64,000 nucleotides of DNA, taken from JARRQJ01 sp963810615. GTDB lineage: Bacteria; Pseudomonadota; Gammaproteobacteria; DRLM01. Where the stretch lies: the NCBI GenBank assembly GCA_963810615.1, contig CAWEOA010000002.1, forward strand, positions 372,001 through 436,000, in the 5' to 3' direction. The translations under genes and the position numbers were made by a program. Positions 18,146-25,610 of the stretch are shown here, piece after piece. The stretch's first letter is position 1. Every line of letters starts with the position of its first letter. The notes under the pieces are model-generated. The model saw nothing but the letters and a program-made list of their open reading frames with translations, was not told where the DNA came from and ran no database searches.

Positions 18146-18627
18146 AACGATTACACATTCACCTTGCCGTCGGGAATCTGGCCGACAGCATCCGTTTTTA
18201 CTCAACGCTGTTCGCCGTCGCACCCACCGTCACCAAGAGCGATTACGCCAAGTGGATGCTGGATGACCCGCGGGTCAATTTCGCCATATCGAGCCGCGGC
18301 GGCGCTGCGGGCGTAAATCATCTCGGGGTGCAAGTCGAAGACTCGAATGAATTGGCCGAAATGCACACCCGCTTGCAGAACCTCCAATGCGACATCACGC
18401 CGGAACCGGGCGCCGCCTGTTGTTATGCCAGCTCGGATAAATATTGGACAAACGATCCGCAGGGCATCGCCTGGGAAACCTTCCACACCCTGGGCAGCAT
18501 CCCGGTCTTCGGCGAGGCGGCCTCCGAGGACAGCGCCTGCTGTGTACCGCCGGCCGCCAACAACGACAATGACACTTCCTCTTGCTGTGCGCCGGCAAAT
18601 GCCGCCGCCCCGGCCAAGTGCTGTTGA
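18142..18627 (+). CDS. arsI: ArsI/CadI-family VOC metalloprotein with cysteine-rich tail
   Basis: A 161-residue vicinal-oxygen-chelate protein. RLHIHLAVGNLADSIRFYSTLF at the N-terminus and the later H...E positions (GVNHLGVQVED; AWETFHT) fit the metal-binding fold. A vicinal cysteine pair in GAACCYASSDKYW corresponds to the pair that binds trivalent organoarsenicals in ArsI C-As lyases, so it may cleave methylarsenite or aromatic arsenicals. The related CadI annotation is the alternative. The last 40 residues hold three further Cys-Cys pairs (ACCVPP, SCCAP, KCC), likely metal(loid)-binding. It is translationally coupled to arsR through ATGA and has a CAGGAG ribosome site. The symbol is tentative. 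Confidence 0.82.
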   Translation: MKRLHIHLAVGNLADSIRFYSTLFAVAPTVTKSDYAKWMLDDPRVNFAISSRGGAAGVNHLGVQVEDSNELAEMHTRLQNLQCDITPEPGAACCYASSDKYWTNDPQGIAWETFHTLGSIPVFGEAASEDSACCVPPAANNDNDTSSCCAPANAAAPAKCC

Positions 18628-18652
18628 ATTCTCCACCATCGAGACGACCATC

Positions 18653-19156
18653 GTGACCCAAAAAATATACAACGTACTTGTGCTGTGTACCGGCAACTCG
18701 GCTCGCAGCATCATGGCCGAGGCCCTCATCAACACCATGGGCTTCGGCCGCTTCCGGGCCTACAGCGCGGGCAGCTTCCCCACCGGCAAGGTCAACCCCT
18801 TTGCCGTCGAACAAATCGCCAAACTCGACTACCCTTTGGACAAACTGCGCAGCAAGAGTTGGGACGAGTTCGCCCGGGCCGACGCACCGAAGATGGATTT
18901 CATCATCACCGTGTGCGACAAGGCGGCGGGCGAAGTCTGCCCGGTATGGCCGGGGCAACCCATATCGGCACATTGGGGTTTCGAGGACCCCGCCGCAGTG
19001 GAAGGCAGCGACGAGGCGAAGCGCCGCGCCTTCGCCAAGACTTTCCGGTACATCATGAACCGGGTTCAGGTATTCGTTAATCTGCCCCTCGCCCTACTGG
19101 AGAAATCCGCCATCAAACATGAGATGGACAAGATCGGACAACTGCAGGACGAATGA
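18653..19156 (+). CDS. arsC: Arsenate reductase, low-molecular-weight phosphatase type
   Basis: A 167-residue cytoplasmic enzyme reducing As(V) to As(III). The P-loop CTGNSARS (about residues 12-19) has the catalytic cysteine and arginine of the LMW-PTP fold. Two more cysteines in VCDKAAGEVCPVWPG match the relay cysteines of thioredoxin-coupled ArsC. No upstream in-frame ATG aligns with the family start; GTG at 18653 is chosen, with a weak GAG site. It follows the arsI stop by 25 bases and precedes acr3 by four, so it is mid-operon. The product arsenite is the substrate of the next gene. Confidence 0.92.
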   Translation: MTQKIYNVLVLCTGNSARSIMAEALINTMGFGRFRAYSAGSFPTGKVNPFAVEQIAKLDYPLDKLRSKSWDEFARADAPKMDFIITVCDKAAGEVCPVWPGQPISAHWGFEDPAAVEGSDEAKRRAFAKTFRYIMNRVQVFVNLPLALLEKSAIKHEMDKIGQLQDE

Positions 19157-19160
19157 GTCT

Positions 19161-20231
19161 ATGAGCACCGAAGGCGAAATCGCGATCAAGCAAGCCGCCG
19201 CGCCCCTGGGATTCTTCGAGCGCTATCTTTCCCTGTGGGTGCTGCTGTGCATCGTGGTGGGCATCACGCTGGGACAGAACTTGCCCGGCGTGTTTCAGGC
19301 GATCGGCCGCATGGAGATCGCGCAAGTCAATATCCCGGTCGGCCTACTGATCTGGGTGATGATCATTCCGATGCTGGTGAAGATCGACTTCGGCGCGCTC
19401 CACCAGGTAAAGGCACACTGGCGAGGCATCGGCGTCACATTATTCGTCAACTGGGCGGTCAAACCGTTCTCCATGGCCTTTCTCGGCTGGCTGTTCGTGC
19501 GCCATGTGTTCGCCCCTTACCTGCCCGCCGCCCAACTCGACAGTTACATCGCCGGACTGATCCTGTTGGCGGCCGCACCCTGTACGGCAATGGTATTCGT
19601 GTGGAGCAAGCTTACCAACGGCGACCCCTACTTTACCTTGTCACAGGTAGCGCTCAACGACACCATCATGATCTTTGCCTTCGCGCCGATCGTGGGACTG
19701 CTGCTGGGTATTGCTTCCATCAGCGTACCGTGGGATACGCTGCTAACCTCGGTGGTGCTGTACATCGTCATCCCGGTGATCCTCGCCCAGCTGTGGCGCA
19801 AAGCGCTGCTGCGCAATGGACAAGTCGCTTTCGATGCCACCATAGCAAAGATCGGCCCGTGGTCGATCGGCGCCCTGCTGGTGACGCTGGTGCTGCTGTT
19901 CGCCTTTCAGGGAGAAGCCATTCTCAGGCAACCGCTGGTCATCGTCATGCTGGCCGTGCCCATCCTTATTCAGGTGTTTTTCAATGCAGGACTGGCCTAC
20001 TGGCTTAATCGCCGTGTCGGGGAAAAACATAACATAGCCGGTCCTTCGGCACTGATCGGAGCCAGTAACTTTTTCGAACTGGCGGTCGCCGCCGCCATCA
20101 GTCTTTTCGGCTTCAATTCCGGGGCCGCCTTGGCGACCGTGGTCGGCGTCCTGATCGAGGTGCCGGTAATGCTGGTGGTGGTCAGAGTGGTCAATAACTC
20201 GCGCAACTGGTACGAAGTGTATCAACGCTAA
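19161..20231 (+). CDS. acr3: Arsenite efflux permease Acr3
   Basis: A 356-residue inner-membrane protein of the BASS-related ACR3 family, with about ten hydrophobic helices. The diagnostic helix LILLAAAPCTAMVFVWS contains the conserved cysteine needed for As(III) transport, followed by LTNGDPYFTLSQVALND. It exports arsenite produced by ArsC, driven by the proton gradient. ATG 19161 matches the family start (the frame is open from 19119). AGGA lies 12 bases upstream, rather distant, so it may rely on coupling with arsC, whose stop is four bases before. Last gene of the ars operon. Confidence 0.95.
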   Translation: MSTEGEIAIKQAAAPLGFFERYLSLWVLLCIVVGITLGQNLPGVFQAIGRMEIAQVNIPVGLLIWVMIIPMLVKIDFGALHQVKAHWRGIGVTLFVNWAVKPFSMAFLGWLFVRHVFAPYLPAAQLDSYIAGLILLAAAPCTAMVFVWSKLTNGDPYFTLSQVALNDTIMIFAFAPIVGLLLGIASISVPWDTLLTSVVLYIVIPVILAQLWRKALLRNGQVAFDATIAKIGPWSIGALLVTLVLLFAFQGEAILRQPLVIVMLAVPILIQVFFNAGLAYWLNRRVGEKHNIAGPSALIGASNFFELAVAAAISLFGFNSGAALATVVGVLIEVPVMLVVVRVVNNSRNWYEVYQR

Positions 20232-20256
20232 ATCGGGAAATATCCCTCAAAAAAAG

Positions 20257-20321
20257 AGAAAGACAGGGTGCGAGAGCGGGGTAGGAGAAGGGGGGGATGT
20301 TCGCGCAACACCTGTCTTTCT
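20257..20321. repeat. 11-bp perfect inverted repeat between convergent genes
   Basis: AGAAAGACAGG at 20257-20267 pairs with CCTGTCTTTCT at 20311-20321 around a 43-base G-rich interior. It lies between the convergent stops of acr3 and the DUF2892-like gene. It may end transcription in one or both directions, but neither arm is followed by a long T run. Confidence 0.45.
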
Positions 20322-20332
20322 ACTAAACGATA

Positions 20333-20671
20333 TCAAGCGGCCTTCTTGTGAGGAACGTCGCTAACGACCGGTTCCGAATTCCTCGGTACACTATGTATAG
20401 TTGCCGTCGCGCACACGCTCTCACGCGCTTGGTATCGAGATCTTTTCGCCAGGGCATACAAAGGATCCCAACTCAGAAAGGCCGTCAATCCCAAGTAAAT
20501 GGCGGCAAGGGTCAAGCTGACCAGCACGCCTGAGGAAATCGCCGGAACCAGCAACACACCTAACAGTATCGCTATGCTCAGCGAGCCGCGAAAGACGCCG
20601 TCGATCAACCCTACATTTTCCACTTCGAAAAAGTTCGTGACTTGACGCCTCATAGTCGTAACCTCACTCAT
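20333..20671 (-). CDS. DUF2892-like small membrane protein
   Basis: From the start at 20671 the protein has about 112 residues. The core MRRQVTNFFEVENVGLIDGVFRGSLS, two hydrophobic helices, then FLSWDPLYALAKRSRYQ fits the DUF2892 (YgaP C-terminal-like) pattern: a short N-terminus, an Asn-Val-Gly...Asp...Arg motif and a helix pair. ATG 20671 has AGGA eight bases upstream; ATG 20653 (GAGG upstream) and 20704 are alternatives. The hydrophilic tail of about 35 residues is unusual for the family. Function unknown. Confidence 0.72.
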   Translation of the reverse strand: MSEVTTMRRQVTNFFEVENVGLIDGVFRGSLSIAILLGVLLVPAISSGVLVSLTLAAIYLGLTAFLSWDPLYALAKRSRYQARESVCATATIHSVPRNSEPVVSDVPHKKAA

Positions 20672-20704
20672 TGAACCAATCCTGTACTCCAAGCTTGCGT
20701 TCAT

Positions 20705-21001
20705 TTAAGCAGGGCAGCATTAAACAAGGCTGAAGCTGAGCTGAATTATTTATTAAAAGTTCGGCCGAGCACGGGAAACATTGCCCCGATTACTAATTTT
20801 ATTAACCGCGCATTGAGTACTTTGAGTTGTTACCGAAAGTCTATGAGTATTTATGGGCAGATGTCTTCACCACTGGAGAGCGAAATCTCATACGGGTGTG
20901 GCATGCCCCGAAGTGGCATAAGGCGGGCCGGTTAAAGGGCTCCGACCCCATATATCTTAAGGCGCAGCCAGAAAGCGGTGTAATATAACTTATTGTTTTT
21001 A
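20705..21001. other. Intergenic region with a repeat and a possible gene remnant
   Basis: About 300 bases. The right third carries dispersed-repeat copy B. On the plus strand 20806-20988 stays open for 60 codons without an ATG, reading as a protein-like string (VYEYLWADVFTTGERN..., WHAPKWHKAGRLKG) that ends inside the repeat. This could be a decayed gene end or chance. No other feature was seen. Confidence 0.35.
20951..20999 (-). repeat. Dispersed repeat, copy B, abutting tRNA-Thr
   Basis: On the minus strand, AAAACAATAAGTT (20987-20999) and CCTTAAGATATA (20951-20962) are separated by 24 bases, the layout of copy A at 15164-15213. Beyond it lies GGGGTCGGAGCCC, a short imperfect palindrome of the kind found in REP-like intergenic elements. 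The repeat begins directly after the 3' CCA of the tRNA. Confidence 0.6.
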
Positions 21002-21077
<76 letters not shown>

Positions 21078-21137
21078 AAAGAGGGGGTGAGTATACGGGA
21101 AATACTTGAGGCGTAACAACCGATTGTCGACAGCGGG

Positions 21138-21578
21138 TTATATAAGTCTGTCGCCGGCTTTTTGCTCGGAGCGAACCCGGATGATCACGTCGACACCGGC
21201 GGCGGTGGTGCCATGCGGCAGCTCGGGTATACGCTCCAACACTACCGTGTCGGCATCGATGTCCATCAGACTGCCGGTATCCACATTGTAGAAGTGATGG
21301 TGGGGTACGGTAGTGGGATCATAAAATACCTTGGTCGGGTCTACGATCACTTCGCGTATCAGTCCCTCTTTGGCGAACAAGCCCAGAGTGTTGTAAACCG
21401 TGGCCTTGGATACCTGGATCGACGTCTTATTGACCATGTTGAGCACGTCCTCAGCGGATAGATGCTGAGGCTTGGCGAAGAGAATCTGAGCAATCTCTAC
21501 TCGCTGCAGGGTGGGGGTGATGCCGTGCTCCAGCATGAGGGCGCTGACATCGTTTTTGTTTAGGGGATATGCCTTCAT
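21138..21578 (-). CDS. Fur-family transcriptional regulator without cysteines
   Basis: A 146-residue Fur-superfamily protein. The winged helix is seen in TPTLQRVEIAQILF and HLSAEDVLNMV... SKATVYNTLGLFAKEGLIREV, and the metal site region in PHHHFYNVDTGSLMDID. It contains no cysteine at all, so the CxxC structural zinc site of Fur, PerR and Zur is missing. That pattern is reminiscent of Irr-like or other cysteine-free Fur paralogues that sense haem or peroxide through histidine-rich sites. The regulatory target is unknown. It is transcribed away from thiO and toward tRNA-Thr. A TAGGAA ribosome site precedes the start. Confidence 0.88.
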   Translation of the reverse strand: MKAYPLNKNDVSALMLEHGITPTLQRVEIAQILFAKPQHLSAEDVLNMVNKTSIQVSKATVYNTLGLFAKEGLIREVIVDPTKVFYDPTTVPHHHFYNVDTGSLMDIDADTVVLERIPELPHGTTAAGVDVIIRVRSEQKAGDRLI

Positions 21579-21712
21579 AAATTCCTACCAATTTCATGCA
21601 TTATATAAAAAAGATTTAGAAAGAGTCTACCCCACTTAATCGGCGCGTAACGCTGAACTCTTTACTGAACAATCGGTTGTTTTGTCACTTCGCCCCCCCT
21701 CATCCTTCCTGT

Positions 21713-22795
21713 TCACCTCCAGTAAGGTATGGGATCGATGCAGGGCGGACGGCTGAGTATCAGATCCGCCAGCAAGCGGGCCGATGCCGGTCCGGTGACG
21801 ACGCCGTTGCGAAAATGACCGGCATTGATGTACAAGCCCCGCCGCTGCGGGTGCTGTCCGATCAAGGGGATACCTTGCGGCGAACCGGGACGTAGGCCTG
21901 CCCACTGCATCTCCACCGGGCAATCGGCCAGCCTGGGGATTAAGGCAAGTGCCGCCGCGTGAAGTTCATCATGGGCTTCGTGGGTCGTGGATTTATCGAA
22001 GCCCACATATTCCAGGGTGCTGCCCGCCAAGACCCGTCCATCGCGCCGCGGCACGAGATAATGCCCCCCCTTCAAGACGATATGCCGCACTAAGTTCGGA
22101 TCCGCATCGAACAACAGCATCTGCCCCCGTACCGGCGCAATTTGCCAATCCGAACCCGCCAGCGAACCCAGCACCGCAGCCGTCCATGCGCCTGCGGTGA
22201 CCACGACGCCCGTTGCGAACAGCTCTTCATCCTGGGTGCGGACACCCTGGACTTCATCCCCATGCTCGATCAGCCCTATCACCTCGGCATGGGTCTTGGT
22301 CACTACGCCGCGCACTTCCAGACTTCGCGCCAGCGCCTTGAGCAGGCGGGGGTTGCGTACCTGCGCCACCCCCGGCAACCATAGCCCTTCCCCATCAGAA
22401 GGGGGCGCCAACTCGGGTTCCAACTCGATCAGGCGATCACCGGGCAGCCTTTCCAGGGCCACATCCCAGCGTTGCGCCCATTGCTGGGCGTTTGCCATCT
22501 CCCCTGCTTCGGCTATCAGCAAGCCGCTGGGCAGCCATTCCGGATCGATACCCGTCTCCTCGGCAAGCTCTTCGGCGAGCCGGGGGAAGTGGCGCTGACT
22601 CCAGCGGCAGAGCGCAGTGACGGCATCGGGATAACGCCAGGGATAGAGCGCCGACAGTATTCCGCCCCCTGCCCAGGACGCCTCTTTGCCGAGCGCGCCC
22701 CGCTCCAGCAAGGTAACGCGGGCACCACCGAGACTGAGTTCGCGGGCCACCAACATGCCGCTGAGACCGCCACCCACTACAATAAAGTCAGCCAC
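21713..22795 (-). CDS. thiO: Glycine oxidase ThiO
   Basis: A 360-residue FAD-dependent amine oxidase of the DAO family. The dinucleotide motif VVGGGLSGMLVARELSLGG lies at residues 6-24, and the C-terminal part has GLRPGSPQGIPLIG and NAGHFRNGVVTGPASARLLADLI, typical of ThiO. It oxidises glycine to dehydroglycine for thiazole synthesis in thiamine biosynthesis. No thiG or thiS lies in the window, although a ThiE-like domain occurs at 47.5-48.5 kb. In many gammaproteobacteria thiO stands next to the pilin cluster and ispH, as here. Confidence 0.92.
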   Translation of the reverse strand: MADFIVVGGGLSGMLVARELSLGGARVTLLERGALGKEASWAGGGILSALYPWRYPDAVTALCRWSQRHFPRLAEELAEETGIDPEWLPSGLLIAEAGEMANAQQWAQRWDVALERLPGDRLIELEPELAPPSDGEGLWLPGVAQVRNPRLLKALARSLEVRGVVTKTHAEVIGLIEHGDEVQGVRTQDEELFATGVVVTAGAWTAAVLGSLAGSDWQIAPVRGQMLLFDADPNLVRHIVLKGGHYLVPRRDGRVLAGSTLEYVGFDKSTTHEAHDELHAAALALIPRLADCPVEMQWAGLRPGSPQGIPLIGQHPQRRGLYINAGHFRNGVVTGPASARLLADLILSRPPCIDPIPYWR

Positions 22796-23000
22796 TTAAG
22801 AATGTTCCAGCACTTTAAGAACTACTTCCGCCACCAACTGCTCCCAATTATTAGGGTCGATACAAATCGCCTGTAACACCAAACGACATGGTCGCCGAAA
22901 GGCCTGCTCATAGCAACGTTCGACCTCCAGGGCTAAAAGACATTCATCTGCCCCAATAGGGGGTCAGCTTTTTTACCAATGCGATTAGAGGTTATCGCGA

Positions 23001-23006
23001 TATAAT
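23001..23006 (+). promoter_or_regulatory. -10 box candidate for the minor pilin operon
   Basis: A perfect TATAAT lies 40 bases ahead of the pilV start. No good -35 is found at 16-18 bases upstream, so the promoter may need an activator. Confidence 0.4.
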
Positions 23007-23046
23007 GAAAAGAACTCATAAATGATTAACAAGACGAGAACCATTG

Positions 23047-23517
23047 ATGAGCGAATCGGGGTCAATCAGAGCAAAGTTGGAACAGGGATTTTCCTTGTTA
23101 GAGGTGTTAATCACCGTGGTGGTGGTCAGCATCGGGATGCTAGGTCTGGCGGGAATGCAGTTCGCGGGGTTGCGTTCAGCTAACAGCGCCCAAGAACACA
23201 CCCTGGCCGTCAACCTTCTCCAGGATATTGAAGAGCGCATCCATGCCAACCAACAAAACAACAACTATGGCGGCATCACCCTGGACAGCAGCAGCACGCT
23301 TAGCGGCGTACACTGTGACTCCAGCAACAACTGTGATCCAGCATCCCTGCTCAATTATGATAAAGATCAATGGATACAGATGATCAAACAACCTTTGTTG
23401 CCCAATCTAGTAATTAATATCACATCCCCAGGCGCCCCGTTCACCAGCTACACCTCCACCCTGACATGGGGCAACTCCGACAATCAGCAAACCCTGACCG
23501 CGAGCTTCGTTCGATGA
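23047..23517 (+). CDS. pilV: Type IV pilus minor pilin PilV
   Basis: A 156-residue prepilin. The type III signal EQGFSLLEVL gives cleavage by PilD after G14, leaving phenylalanine at +1 and the conserved glutamate at +5, followed by the hydrophobic helix TVVVVSIGMLGLAGMQF. The segment RSANSAQEHTLAVNLLQDIEERI is typical of PilV. It forms part of the pilus tip/priming complex with PilW, PilX and PilE. ATG 23047 is preferred to the TTG one codon earlier; the ribosome site is weak. It overlaps pilW as ATGA. Confidence 0.9.
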   Translation: MSESGSIRAKLEQGFSLLEVLITVVVVSIGMLGLAGMQFAGLRSANSAQEHTLAVNLLQDIEERIHANQQNNNYGGITLDSSSTLSGVHCDSSNNCDPASLLNYDKDQWIQMIKQPLLPNLVINITSPGAPFTSYTSTLTWGNSDNQQTLTASFVR

Positions 23518-24425
23518 AACGCTATCCGTTTCGGCTATCGCGAGGGTGGACACTGGTAGAGCTGCTGGTGGCCATGACGCTGAGCCTCCTGGTTATTGCC
23601 GGTATCGGCCAAATCTATCTCGCCGCCAAACGCAGCTATGATATTCAAACCAATCTCGCGCAAATCCAGGATGTCGGCCGTTACGTAACCAACCTCTTGA
23701 CCCATGACATCCATATGGCGGGGTATTGGGATTTGATGGATATCAGTGTAGCGGCCCCCTACATCACCAACATAGTTAACGTACCTCCGGATACCTGCAC
23801 CTCCGGCAACATCGGTTGGGGACGCATGGTAGAAGACCGAATATTTGGACTAGACAACAATGATCCGTCCTATGGCTGCATCAGCTCATGGAGTCCGACA
23901 GGGGGCGACGCCCTTGTAGTACGCTATGCCGATCCGGCAGCCACCCCATCCACTGGCCCTTACATACAAACCTTACCTACTCAAGGCACCCTTAGCGTTG
24001 CCCTCACGCTGCCGCCCGGCGGGGTATTTGCCAATCATAAAATGGTAGCCCATGCATATTATGTGGCAAATGCCATCAGCACAGATTGCGGCAACGTTCC
24101 GGTCTTTGCGCGGGAATATCTCAAAAGCGATGGTACTCCTTCCAAGGAATCGCTGGTCAACGGCGTGGAACGGCTGCGATTTCAATATGGCGTGGATACA
24201 GACAATACCGGTTCGGTAAATCGTTATTTGAACGCGACACAGGTCACCGATTGGCGCCAGGTGCGGGCAGTACATTTCTGGGTATTGGTGCGCGCCAGCT
24301 GCCCGGAAGGCGGTTATACTGACACGACAACTTATCAAATGGGCGGTGTCACCTATACACCCAACGATAATTATCGTCGCGAACTTTACAGCTCAACCGT
24401 TGCATTGAGGAATTACGTACAATAA
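23514..24425 (+). CDS. pilW: Type IV pilus minor pilin PilW
   Basis: A 303-residue prepilin-like protein. SRGWTLVELLVAM carries the cleavage site after G11 and the +5 glutamate; a long helix follows (LSLLVIAGIGQIYLAAKRSY). The large C-terminal globular part with several cysteines and a GVERLRFQYGVDTDNTGSVNRY segment is typical of PilW. The start overlaps the pilV stop as ATGA, and the stop overlaps the pilX start as TAATG, so translation is coupled across the operon. Confidence 0.92.
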   Translation: MKRYPFRLSRGWTLVELLVAMTLSLLVIAGIGQIYLAAKRSYDIQTNLAQIQDVGRYVTNLLTHDIHMAGYWDLMDISVAAPYITNIVNVPPDTCTSGNIGWGRMVEDRIFGLDNNDPSYGCISSWSPTGGDALVVRYADPAATPSTGPYIQTLPTQGTLSVALTLPPGGVFANHKMVAHAYYVANAISTDCGNVPVFAREYLKSDGTPSKESLVNGVERLRFQYGVDTDNTGSVNRYLNATQVTDWRQVRAVHFWVLVRASCPEGGYTDTTTYQMGGVTYTPNDNYRRELYSSTVALRNYVQ

Positions 24426-25063
24426 TGACCTCATCATCCCGTACTCAAAACGGCGCGGCGCTGATCGTCAGCCTGGTGTTGCTGGTGGCGACCACCCTCG
24501 TCGGCGTGTTTGTCATGAGCAGCTCACATCTGGAATGGTTGATGTCTAATAACAGCCGTTTCCAAACCGATGCTGCGATGCGGGCAGAAGCCGTTATTCA
24601 ACAAGGTGAGAGCGACATACAAAACACCATACTAAGCAATATTCCGCTTCCCGCTTACCCAAGTTCATTCAATTCGGCAAATCAATACTACTACAACCCC
24701 ACCAATCCTTTGCCAGCCGCGGTGGACCTAACAAAAATCAATGCCTGGAACGGCAGCTTTAGTACTGCATCAGCATCAACTGCCATCGGGGCGCCGCCGG
24801 GAACCACCAATGAGTACTTAATAGAATATCTCGGCTGCACCCTTGCCAGCCCGGACAGCGGCAATGGCTGTGGCGGGTACGGCAATATCTCTTTATATAC
24901 TTTCCGAGTTTGGGCGCATATTACCGATAGCAAAGGCGCCGCGCGCATCGCGCAATCCACCTATTCTTTGACATGGAAACAGTACTCTAAGACAGCCGCC
25001 CCAGTGCCGACGCCCAACCATTTTCCTCCGGGACGCATTGCTTTCGCGGAAATCATGCAATGA
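24425..25063 (+). CDS. pilX: Type IV pilus minor pilin PilX
   Basis: A 212-residue protein beginning with QNGAALIVSLVLLVATTLVGVFVMSSS, the PilX-type N-terminus, which lacks the +5 glutamate found in other pilins. The C-terminal domain has two cysteines (LGCTL..., NGCGG) and a final beta segment. It overlaps pilW by one base and the next gene by four. In Pseudomonas the next gene would be pilY1; here it is absent and a pilE-like gene follows directly. Confidence 0.88.
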   Translation: MTSSSRTQNGAALIVSLVLLVATTLVGVFVMSSSHLEWLMSNNSRFQTDAAMRAEAVIQQGESDIQNTILSNIPLPAYPSSFNSANQYYYNPTNPLPAAVDLTKINAWNGSFSTASASTAIGAPPGTTNEYLIEYLGCTLASPDSGNGCGGYGNISLYTFRVWAHITDSKGAARIAQSTYSLTWKQYSKTAAPVPTPNHFPPGRIAFAEIMQ

Positions 25064-25535
25064 TAAACATTCTTAAAAGTAGCTCGCGCAAGACCTGGAA
25101 TCAGCAAGGAATAACGCTGCTTGAGCTGCTCGTGACATTGGCGATCATCGCCATCCTGGCCACGATCGCCTATCCCTCCTATCTAAATCAGGTGCGCAAA
25201 TCCAAACGCACCATAGCGAAAGAGTGCCTTGCTGGATGCGGCCAATCGCGAGGAACAGTATTATTTCAGCAACAGGAGCCTATACTTCGAAACTGAAAGT
25301 CGATTTGAATTATCCGGAAGATCCTCAGTGCTTCAACGACCAGCAGGCACAGATTGCGTGTGACGGCCCTGACACCGTTTATGAGATGACCGCAGCCGTT
25401 ACAGGTTGCGGTACAGATCCCTGCTTCATCATTACGGCTACACCCAAGCACGACCAGGCAAACGACACCGCCTGCGGCAACTTCACGCTCACTTCCAGTA
25501 ATGCCAAAGGAGCGGCGGGCAGCGATTGCTGGTAA
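25060..25535 (+). pseudogene. pilE: PilE-like minor pilin, two frameshifts
   Basis: The frame from 25060 encodes a normal prepilin N-terminus (QQGITLLELLVTLAIIAILA, cleavage after G17, +5 glutamate at E22, then YPSYLNQVRKSKRT). Homology leaves this frame near 25220, where the +1 frame reads SALLDAANREEQYY, and leaves that one near 25280 for the third frame, SYTSKLKVDLNYPEDP... to TAA at 25535. Two single-base insertions therefore break one pilin of about 157 residues. Four cysteines in the C-terminal part fit PilE. Either the gene is dead, or the assembly has two small errors here. Convergent with ispH. Confidence 0.85.
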
Positions 25536-25610
25536 TTGAGTTTATTCCGGGACGAAGACCGCAGAGTAGCCGACCTCTCGCGATGACCGCCGCTTTAGAT
25601 TTAGCGATCT

